Shown here piece by piece: positions 58,197 to 64,000 of a stretch of DNA of 64,000 nucleotides. Each line of letters starts with the position of its first letter. The first letter of the stretch is position 1. Below the pieces are notes generated by a model that was given only the letters and a program-made list of their open reading frames with translations, made no database searches and was not told where the DNA came from. Both the position numbers and the translations under genes were made by a program. Source of the DNA: Sporichthya polymorpha DSM 43042 (lineage in GTDB: Bacteria > Actinomycetota > Actinomycetes > Sporichthyales > Sporichthyaceae); the NCBI RefSeq assembly GCF_000384115.1, contig NZ_KB913029.1, positions 117,039 through 181,038 on the forward strand, read 5' to 3'.

Positions 58197-59155
58197 CGAC
58201 GGGCGCGCTACTGGTCGCGTGGGCTCTTGCCGTGGCGGTCTGCGTGCCGCGGGTGCTCGAGCGCGCCAGCTGGCCGACGCGGTGCCCCCGTCTCGCTCTC
58301 GCCATGTGGCAGGCGGCGAGTGCGTCCTTCATAGTCTCGGCCGTGCTCGCCGGGATGGCCTTCGCAGATCCGGACAGCGTCTCTCCGCAAGCCTTCACCC
58401 ACCCGTTCCTCTCCTGTGCAGGCGCCGTCTCGTCGGCATTCCGCACACCCGAAGGCGCGGCCGTCGTGGGCGGCGGGCTGCTGCTGTCGATCGTCGTGGC
58501 CGTACGCACCATCTGGTTCCTAACCGCCGGCCTGACCTCCGCGGCTCGACGACGCCGGCAGCACGGCGTCCGGCTCGCACTGGTGGCGCGGCACGACGAC
58601 CGGATCGGGGCGCTCGTCGTGGACCACCCCGTGCCCCAGGCGTATTGCCTGCCGGGCCGGAGGTCAGCGATCGTGGTCACCAGCGCCGCGGTGAACTCCT
58701 TGCCCCGGCCGGAACTCGACGCGGTCCTCGCGCACGAACGCGCCCACGTGCGAGCGCGGCACCACCTCGTGGTCGTGGCCGCCCACGGGCTCGGCAAGGC
58801 GTTCTTCTTCATCCCGCTGTTCCGCTCAGCCGCCGCGGCTGTTCCCGGTCTGGTCGAGATGGCGGCTGACGACAGCGCGGCCCGGGAGACCGACCACCGG
58901 CGCGTCGCCGCGGCGATGCTCTCCCTGGCGCACCAGCCGGTCGCCGCGCCCGCGTTGGGCGCGTCCGGCGGCGACGCTGCCTTCCGGATCCGTCGTCTGT
59001 TGGCTCCCAACCCCGCCAGCCCTGTGATCCGCGTTCTCACGTCGGTCGGGGTGATCACGCTGCTCGCGATGCCGGCGGTCGCCGTCCTGATCGCGTCATG
59101 GGTTCCGAGTGCCATCGTCGAATGCTGCACCATCACCGCACTACCGAGCCGATGA
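58193..59155 (+). CDS. M56-family membrane metalloprotease (BlaR1-like, no sensor domain)
   Basis: 320 residues, coupled to the repressor by ATGA. Helices at the N-terminus and after residue 90, the zinc motif HERAH (181-185) in VLAHERAHVRARHH, and the third ligand in EMAADDSAAR. The C-terminus ends just after a final helix near residue 300. BlaR1 and MecR1 have a penicillin-binding domain there; it is missing, so the signal must be sensed by the membrane part or a partner. Confidence 0.9.
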   Translation: MTTGALLVAWALAVAVCVPRVLERASWPTRCPRLALAMWQAASASFIVSAVLAGMAFADPDSVSPQAFTHPFLSCAGAVSSAFRTPEGAAVVGGGLLLSIVVAVRTIWFLTAGLTSAARRRRQHGVRLALVARHDDRIGALVVDHPVPQAYCLPGRRSAIVVTSAAVNSLPRPELDAVLAHERAHVRARHHLVVVAAHGLGKAFFFIPLFRSAAAAVPGLVEMAADDSAARETDHRRVAAAMLSLAHQPVAAPALGASGGDAAFRIRRLLAPNPASPVIRVLTSVGVITLLAMPAVAVLIASWVPSAIVECCTITALPSR

Positions 59156-59271
59156 CCGAACGGCCACTGCCTCCCGACCCCGGACGCCAGCACAAGTGGA
59201 CGATGGCCGTCTTCGGCCTCGTCGGGCTGATCTACATCGTCGTGATCGTCATCGGGATGATCCAGAACTAG
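59152..59271 (+). CDS. 39-residue membrane peptide coupled to the M56 gene
   Basis: ATG 59152 overlaps the protease stop as ATGA. MTERPLPPDPGRQHKWTMAV begins it; a single helix (VFGLVGLIYIVVIVIGMI) follows and ends in QN. Three genes (repressor, protease, peptide) thus form one tightly coupled unit. It could be a sensor or chaperone for the protease. Not similar to known families. Confidence 0.65.
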   Translation: MTERPLPPDPGRQHKWTMAVFGLVGLIYIVVIVIGMIQN

Positions 59272-59272
59272 C

Positions 59273-60613
59273 TCATTCACTGAACAGCAGCGTGAGCCCG
59301 CCGATGGTGTAGGCGATCATCAGGACCATCATCGGCATCTGGCTGATCACCGCGCCCCGGTTCGGGAACAGGCGGATGGCCCGGTCGTGCGCCGCGAACA
59401 CACCGAGCACATGGCCGACGACGATCGACACCATCTGCACGGAGGCGATCTGCCCCACGGTGACGAGCCCATAGTTCACGGACAAGTCAGCGGTTCCGAA
59501 GATGTTCGAGCCGTCCGCCATGGGATCGGAGGCGTAGATCAAGGTCTGCTGGCCGGCGAAGACCAACAACGAGAAGTAGTGCGCGATCAGGTACCCCACG
59601 GCGATCGGAATCACCGAGTGTGCGAACGCCGTCGCGGCTCCGGCCGGCCCCCGACCCGACAGCACGCCCGCCAGCCACGAGGCGAGGCAGAACGCGGCCG
59701 TGACACCGCCGATCGAGGCGGCGAGGGCGATCGAGGAGAGCGTCTGCGGTGACATGGACGAGTCGAAGGTGCGGTCGTACCACCAGGAGGTCGAGGTCAG
59801 GGAGTCGAAGGCAGTCGAGCCGAGCATGACGCCGACCACCGCGATCAGGCCAGGCGCCTCCGGCGTGGCGTCGAGATTGTTGAGCGGGTTGCGCAGCACG
59901 ACTGAGCCGTCGGACCGCCGACCCAGCGGCGAGAGCCGTCCGATCAAGGCCGAGAAGACCTCGAACCCATCCCCGCGCGTGAACCACTCGCGGCCGAACA
60001 GCATCGCACCGAGCAAGTTGGCCCCGGCGTACATCGAGAAGTACGTCGTCAGCGTCTCCGTGGAGCTCCGGTCCGTGGCGCACAATTCGAGCCAGACGAA
60101 GGACCCCAAACCGATCGCGGCCGGCCAATAGCCGACCCAGCGCGGCAGCTCGAAGGGCGGGTCGTCGGGGTCCAGCCGTAGCGCGGCGCAGATCCCCAGG
60201 TGGATGGTGCGCAAGGGGTTGAGCAGGCGCCAGACCGGGCCGAACAGCAGGGAGGCGGGCACGAGGCCCACCCAAAATATGACGTAGACGAATCCGGCCG
60301 TGGGATTCGTCGCCAGGTCGGGTCCAGCCAACGCGCACCAGGCGACGAAGCCCGTGATTGCGAGCCCCAGTACCCGCAACGTCCACCGCAGCTCCGCGGA
60401 GTCCGCGAACTCACCCAGCGAGCCGGCGAGCGTGCGCCCGGCAGCGGCCCCGGTCAACTTCGACGTGCGCCAGCGGACGGCGAGTGCACCGAAGGACACT
60501 GCGAGGGCCAGCACCGCGCCTAAGAGGACGTATACAAAGGGCAGCGGCAGATCCTGCCGTGCGCCGACCCCGTGGGCCAGGAGAAGGTCCGACCCACCCG
60601 CGAAAGAGCCCAT
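59273..60613 (-). CDS. Large integral membrane protein linked to a cupredoxin
   Basis: 446 residues with about eleven helices. Conserved-looking parts are LLFGPVWRLLNPLRTIHLG, MYAGANLLGAMLFGREWF and HYFSLLVFAGQQTLIYASDP. Function unknown; related sequences occur in actinobacterial copper or cytochrome regions, and a fragment of a second copy lies at 44725. Its ATG is 5 bp downstream of the cupredoxin gene stop, so the two are one operon, probably a membrane partner with an extracellular copper protein. Confidence 0.78.
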   Translation of the reverse strand: MGSFAGGSDLLLAHGVGARQDLPLPFVYVLLGAVLALAVSFGALAVRWRTSKLTGAAAGRTLAGSLGEFADSAELRWTLRVLGLAITGFVAWCALAGPDLATNPTAGFVYVIFWVGLVPASLLFGPVWRLLNPLRTIHLGICAALRLDPDDPPFELPRWVGYWPAAIGLGSFVWLELCATDRSSTETLTTYFSMYAGANLLGAMLFGREWFTRGDGFEVFSALIGRLSPLGRRSDGSVVLRNPLNNLDATPEAPGLIAVVGVMLGSTAFDSLTSTSWWYDRTFDSSMSPQTLSSIALAASIGGVTAAFCLASWLAGVLSGRGPAGAATAFAHSVIPIAVGYLIAHYFSLLVFAGQQTLIYASDPMADGSNIFGTADLSVNYGLVTVGQIASVQMVSIVVGHVLGVFAAHDRAIRLFPNRGAVISQMPMMVLMIAYTIGGLTLLFSE

Positions 60614-60618
60614 CGCGA

Positions 60619-61080
60619 CTACTTGACCTTGAGGTTGAACAGCAGGAAACCCGTCTCCTCGACCTCGACCTCGTAGGACCCTGGGGCGATATCGACGGTG
60701 AACGTCCTGGTTACGGTTTCGCCCGCGGTCACCGCGATGGAAACGTCTAGGCCATGAACATGCAGTTCGTAAGCCTCATCGGATGTCACGACCAGCGTCA
60801 ACGTGTCGCCCTCGGAGAGGGTGACGTTTCCGATCTTTTCGGCGGGCTTGCCGCCGACCAGGTCGATCTCGACGGTCTGGTCCTGCTCGGCACCCGCGGA
60901 AGCGCTCGGACTTTCGGCCACGGCTGGCTCGGCGCTCGCCGTGTCCGAAGGGCTCGTCTCGGCCGTGACGAGGGGAGTCGGGTTTTGCGAGGCGCTGCCC
61001 TCGTCGTCGCCGCAGCCGGCGACGATTAACAAGGCTGCGGCCGCCACAACCCTGACCCCTCGGATCCTGCGCGTTCGCAT
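60619..61080 (-). CDS. Cupredoxin-like lipoprotein
   Basis: 153 residues from ATG 61080 behind AAGGAAAGGG. Lipobox IVAGCGDD, an Ala/Ser/Glu linker, then a small beta-sandwich: TVEIDLVGGKPA, YELHVHGLDVSIAVTAGET and SYEVEVEETGFLLFNLKVK. The HVHG pair fits a copper-binding loop, but the usual Cys-His-Met ligand cluster near the end is absent, so copper binding would be atypical. Dyad i, 57 bp upstream, puts the operon in the BlaI regulon. Confidence 0.82.
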   Translation of the reverse strand: MRTRRIRGVRVVAAAALLIVAGCGDDEGSASQNPTPLVTAETSPSDTASAEPAVAESPSASAGAEQDQTVEIDLVGGKPAEKIGNVTLSEGDTLTLVVTSDEAYELHVHGLDVSIAVTAGETVTRTFTVDIAPGSYEVEVEETGFLLFNLKVK

Positions 61081-61137
61081 ATCGCCCTTTCCTTGTCCGG
61101 CGCGTCTCTGCGCGTCCAGATCTCGTCCCGGCGCAGG

Positions 61138-61154
61138 TACTAGACCGGATAGTA
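61138..61154. promoter_or_regulatory. BlaI-type dyad i (exact)
   Basis: TACTA-GACCGGA-TAGTA, both half-sites exact; in the gap between the cupredoxin operon and the divergent DUF305 gene, so it can control both. Confidence 0.75.
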
Positions 61155-61239
61155 GGCCAACGGAGTTGCGCCCCTCGACGGTGATGTCGCGGCAACATCG
61201 GCGATCCTCGCCCGAAACATCGGCGACCGACGGTGGGGC

Positions 61240-61848
61240 ATGGGATGGATTCACATGGGTGTCATCGCTGGCGCTGCGTTCCTGTCGGGGGCGCTCACCA
61301 TCGTCAACCTCGATCGAACGGAGGCGGCCTCCGGGTCGCCGTCCACCACCAGCGCGGAGGCCGTGTTCGCGCGCGACATGCAGAACCACCATGCCCAGGC
61401 GATCGAGATGGCGGTGATCGCCCGCGACCGCTCGACGGACTCACAGATCCGTGAGATCGCCTCGGATCTGGCGTTGAGCCAGCAGCAGGAGATCGGGCAG
61501 ATGCGCGCCCTGCTCGCGGTATGGCGCCTGCCCCCGGTGGGCCCGATCTTCATGGACGAGGCGAAAGGTCAACACCCGCAGACCGCCGCCGGCCGCGAAC
61601 CCGGGATGTCGAGCCAAGATGAGATCGAGCAACTCGGGGCCGTGCCGCGCAAGACGGTAGGAATTCGGTTCTTCGAATTGATGATCCCCCATCACGAAAC
61701 TGGCATCAGGATGGCCGAGGCGGTCCTGGCGAATACTGAGGATCCAGTGGTCCGCGACCTCGTGACGACAATCCTTCGGGTCCAGCGCGACGAAGTCACC
61801 CTGATGAAGGATCTGCTCCAACAACGCGGGATACGAGTGCCTGTATGA
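61240..61848 (+). CDS. DUF305 membrane-anchored protein, copy 2
   Basis: 202 residues. One N-terminal helix (MGVIAGAAFLSGALTIVNL) then the DUF305 bundle: ARDMQNHHAQAIEMAVIARD, SQQQEIGQMRALLAV and FELMIPHHETGIRMAEAVL, with paired His as in copy 1 at 49390. Compared with copy 1 the Met/His-rich middle loop is shorter (EPGMSSQDE). Likely an extracytoplasmic metal-binding protein under dyad i. Confidence 0.88.
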   Translation: MGWIHMGVIAGAAFLSGALTIVNLDRTEAASGSPSTTSAEAVFARDMQNHHAQAIEMAVIARDRSTDSQIREIASDLALSQQQEIGQMRALLAVWRLPPVGPIFMDEAKGQHPQTAAGREPGMSSQDEIEQLGAVPRKTVGIRFFELMIPHHETGIRMAEAVLANTEDPVVRDLVTTILRVQRDEVTLMKDLLQQRGIRVPV

Positions 61849-61865
61849 GGGCAACGAGCAGGTTC

Positions 61866-61882
61866 TACGATGGTCCATAGTA
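61866..61882. promoter_or_regulatory. BlaI-type dyad j
   Basis: TACGA-TGGTCCA-TAGTA, one mismatch, 7-bp spacer; 44 bp before ATG 61927. Confidence 0.6.
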
Positions 61883-61926
61883 GTCTGGTCCCTATCGCAT
61901 CCCGGACCAGTCGTAGAAGGGCGAGC

Positions 61927-62154
61927 ATGTCATCAACCGCTGAGGACGATGTGATAGAGGTCCAGCGGCCGCCGGAACCTGGTTTCGCGTTGACATACGT
62001 TCTCTCGTTGCCGGCGCATCAGGCTGCTCGCGGTCAGCGCTCGGCGGCCGACCTGCTGCGAGCTGCTTTGATGGGCGTGACGATTCAACTAGTACTCGGG
62101 GCCATCATCGGTCTGGTGGCGCTCGTTTTCATGGAAGACCTGCACTCCGAGTAG
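61927..62154 (+). CDS. Small single-span membrane protein
   Basis: 75 residues from ATG 61927 after GAAGGGCG. A polar first half (EDDVIEVQRPPEPGFALTYV, then HQAARGQRSAADLL) and one helix near the C-terminus (MGVTIQLVLGAIIGLVALVF). Dyad j upstream marks it as a regulon member. No family recognised. Confidence 0.65.
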   Translation: MSSTAEDDVIEVQRPPEPGFALTYVLSLPAHQAARGQRSAADLLRAALMGVTIQLVLGAIIGLVALVFMEDLHSE

Positions 62155-62190
62155 GCGCTCTCCGCTCCTTCCTGACGCGACGGAGCCGGG

Positions 62191-62331
62191 CTAACGGGCC
62201 ACGCTCGGGGCAGACGTGGCCGGCACCCGCGGTGCGTGGTCAGGCTCATCGTCCAAACTTGCCGCGGTGGAGGCTACGAGCCCGCCGAGCAGAAAACCCA
62301 CGACAGCCGATGCAAGTGCGGTGGTGTTCAT
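62191..62331 (-). CDS. 46-residue membrane peptide after DUF4396
   Basis: ATG 62331 follows GAGGAGG by six nt; the product opens MNTTALASAVVGFLLGGLVA and has an acidic/Pro-rich tail (SLDDEPDHAPRV). One helix, perhaps a signal anchor. It starts 10 bp past the DUF4396 stop and is surely cotranscribed. Too short for standard gene calls. Confidence 0.6.
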   Translation of the reverse strand: MNTTALASAVVGFLLGGLVASTAASLDDEPDHAPRVPATSAPSVAR

Positions 62332-62341
62332 GCCGTCCTCC

Positions 62342-62848
62342 TCAGTGGTGGCTCATGTGGTGGGTGCCGTGCTTGGCTCCATCGTGAGAACCGTGCTGGG
62401 AGCCGTGGTGGTAGGCCATGGTGAGGGCGTGGCCCTTGCCCTTGGTTAGCAGTCGCCGGTTCACCGGGTAAGCGACGGCGTAGGCGGCCAGCAGCGCGAG
62501 GATCATCGAGCTCCAGAACAGCGGGCTGTCCAGGCCGGAGTGCATGGCGCCAGGGATTAGAGCCATGACCAGGTTGTCGACAACTTCCATGGTCGCGATC
62601 GAGAGGGTGTCCGCGGCGAAGACCACGGAGAGCGCGGCGAAGAAGCCGAGGCCTGCCGAGATGAGGGGGAGAGTGGAGAGCGCGTATCCGAAGAGAAAGG
62701 CCAGCGCCACCGCGAGCGCGATCGTGGGCGTCGTCCCCCACCCGAGGGCGGTGCCGATCATCAACCCGAGAATCTCGCCGATTGCGCATCCCGTGAGGCA
62801 GTGCAGCGTGGCACTTGCTGCCATGGCGTTCAGTTCTCGCTTGTTCAT
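62342..62848 (-). CDS. DUF4396 membrane protein, His-rich tail
   Basis: 168 residues from ATG 62848 behind GGGAG. Four helices with LHCLTGCAIGEILGLMIG (paired Cys) and TLSIATMEVVDNLVMALIPG, typical of DUF4396, and a tail with ten His in HHGSQHGSHDGAKHGTHHM. The tail and cysteines point to metal handling; DUF4396 genes accompany copper and heavy-metal efflux islands. No BlaI dyad seen upstream. Confidence 0.85.
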   Translation of the reverse strand: MNKRELNAMAASATLHCLTGCAIGEILGLMIGTALGWGTTPTIALAVALAFLFGYALSTLPLISAGLGFFAALSVVFAADTLSIATMEVVDNLVMALIPGAMHSGLDSPLFWSSMILALLAAYAVAYPVNRRLLTKGKGHALTMAYHHGSQHGSHDGAKHGTHHMSHH

Positions 62849-63104
62849 GTCTCGCTCCCTTGCGTAGGTGCGGTGAAAGGCCCTACCCCTGGCGGCAGAG
62901 CGCACCTGGTGGATAAGCGGCCTTTACTGGATCGAAGCTTGCTTCACTGCCCTGTCCGATCTCTGTCCGCATTGGTCACGCGGGCACCGCGATCCGCGCC
63001 GGCCGATGCAGCGACACCGTGCAACACGCATCTGAGCAGGCACCGCAACGCTCTGCGGCTGGACTCGGAGGCTCCTGCGGAGCGCACCAAGCTCAACAGT
63101 TGGT

Positions 63105-63635
63105 TCATTGCTGCGTCACCAGTGATCCTTCTTCGATCAGCATCTCCCGGAGGCGCGCCCGACCGCGCGCCGTGTGCGCCTTCACGGCGCCCTTGCTCAG
63201 CTTCATGGCGTCGGCGATCTCCGCTACGGACAGTTCCGCGTAGGAGCGCAGGACGAGGGCCTCGCGCTGGCGCGGGGGAAGCCGCCGAAGGCACGCCAGA
63301 ACGTGCTGCGCCTCCGACTGGGAGACGACCACCGCCTCGGCGCTCGCCGCGACCGGCTCGGGGTCGTGGTGGTACCGGTCAGCAACTGTCCGGCGGCGCA
63401 GTACCGACCTGGATCGGTTCACCACGGTCCGGCGCAGGTAGGCCAGCTCGCGCTCCGCCTCGACGCGACTCCACGCGCGATGCAGCGCGACGAAGGAGTC
63501 CTGCACGACCTCCTCGGCTGCGCCGGTGTCCCCCAGCAGCAGCGCACTGAGGCGGACCAGCGAGTGGTAGTGCTCGGTGTAGAGCGCTACCACTGCGCTG
63601 TCGGCGTCTCGCTCCAGAGCAGGAGTGGTGGTCAT
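63105..63635 (-). CDS. SigE-type ECF RNA polymerase sigma factor
   Basis: 176 residues. Region 2 (YTEHYHSLVRLSALLLGDTGAAEEVVQDSFVALHRAW-type segment, key part EEVVQDSFVALHRAW) and region 4 (LRRLPPRQREALVLRSYAEL, then IADAMKLSKGAVKAHTARG) are typical of the actinobacterial SigE group. It directs transcription of an unknown set; the following gene on the same strand upstream (63674) may encode its membrane partner. The 256 bp between 62849 and 63104 hold no gene I can support. Confidence 0.92.
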   Translation of the reverse strand: MTTTPALERDADSAVVALYTEHYHSLVRLSALLLGDTGAAEEVVQDSFVALHRAWSRVEAERELAYLRRTVVNRSRSVLRRRTVADRYHHDPEPVAASAEAVVVSQSEAQHVLACLRRLPPRQREALVLRSYAELSVAEIADAMKLSKGAVKAHTARGRARLREMLIEEGSLVTQQ

Positions 63636-63673
63636 CGTTTCTCCAGCGGTAGCGGGCGATCCTGGGCGCGAGG

Positions 63674-64000
63674 TCAGCCGCGGGGCAGGACGGGATCGCT
63701 GGTCACCGTGACCGTGAAGGCGCCGTCAGGGTTCATGAAGACCGTGACGGCCTGACGAGCAGCGCCCCCGGATTCGACGGGCCCGTGCATCACGACCGAA
63801 CGACCGCGCGATTCACCGGCCGCGGCAGGCTCGGTGCTCCACGGTGGAGGCTGCTCGGAGTACACCGGGTCCAGCAGCGCGAGCTCATCGGGTTGAGCGG
63901 GCACGGGTGCGGCAACGGGTTCCGGAGTTTGCGCATCGACCGCCGCAGCCGGACGCGGTGACCGCATCGTCAGCGCCGCAAGCACGGCGCCGATGGCCGC
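63674..64000 (-). CDS. Membrane protein next to the sigma factor, 5' part outside the window
   Basis: Open from the right edge (reading AAIGAVLAALTM, a helix end) to the stop at 63674, about 108 residues. After the helix comes a Pro/Ala-rich outer linker and a C-terminal part with QAVTVFMNPDGAFTVTVTS, beta-rich. The gene runs into the SigE-type gene 38 bp downstream, so it may be an anti-sigma-like or sensory membrane protein. The N-terminus is missing, so this cannot be tested here. Confidence 0.55.
   Translation of the reverse strand, partial: AAIGAVLAALTMRSPRPAAAVDAQTPEPVAAPVPAQPDELALLDPVYSEQPPPWSTEPAAAGESRGRSVVMHGPVESGGAARQAVTVFMNPDGAFTVTVTSDPVLPRG

Noticed and set aside
57804..59155. 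A beta-lactam resistance locus
   Set aside because: No beta-lactamase or PBP gene nearby and the M56 protein lacks the penicillin-binding sensor.

Overview
The window is 64 kb of very high-GC DNA with GTG and TTG starts, many ATGA stop/start overlaps and several promoters placed so close to the start codon that the mRNAs are probably leaderless. Mycothiol conjugate amidase, WhiB, DUF6458-type proteins, a TIGR03885-type flavin oxidoreductase and a HelD-type RNA polymerase motor all point to an actinomycete (Actinomycetota; the genus cannot be fixed from sequence alone, a Frankia/Sporichthya-like lineage would fit).

Region 1 (1-37.0 kb) is ordinary chromosome: HlyIII end, an acidic repeat protein, mca, greA, a drug-type ABC exporter, ilvA, two MFS exporters, a ROK kinase, a FIST sensor, a MoxR/chelatase ATPase with its VWA partner, a HelD motor, the transsulfuration enzymes metB and cbs, msrA, three DUF6458-like proteins, a TetR-P450 unit, two tandem allene-oxide-cyclase-barrel proteins, an SGNH hydrolase, a Bax inhibitor-1 protein, and a cluster of secreted proteins in which a serpin lies near two DUF1524 HNH nucleases. 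Intergenic gaps hold terminators, operator-like dyads and two clusters of odd-length palindromes.

Region 2 (about 37.1-44.35 kb) looks like a small integrative element. It starts at a 3' tRNA-Leu fragment, carries a two-gene Gabija-like pair (UvrD-type helicase and OLD-type ATPase/TOPRIM nuclease), is interrupted by an IS256-family copy, and ends with a tyrosine integrase. Short 12-bp-period repeats of the same TGCTAC core lie near both ends, as arm-type integrase sites would.

Region 3 (about 44.7-62.9 kb) is the most unusual part. It begins with wreckage (a membrane-gene fragment, a beheaded ORF, an IS630 copy and a multicopper oxidase cut down to its last domain). Envelope, copper and thiol-redox genes follow: lytic transglycosylase, two DUF3105, two DUF305, a CopD-CtaG fusion, a second CtaG, CmtR-like ArsR with a CDF exporter, NlpC/P60, WhiB, TlpA, a cupredoxin lipoprotein with a multi-spanning partner, DUF4396 and several tiny membrane proteins. 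In the middle sits a BlaI-type repressor with an M56 protease. Ten dyads of the form TACTA-N7-TAGTA (four exact, five with one mismatch, one weaker) lie in front of nearly every transcription unit, so the island is probably one BlaI/M56-controlled regulon. No beta-lactamase is present and the protease lacks a penicillin-sensing domain.

The window closes with a SigE-type sigma factor and the start of a probable membrane partner that runs off the right edge.
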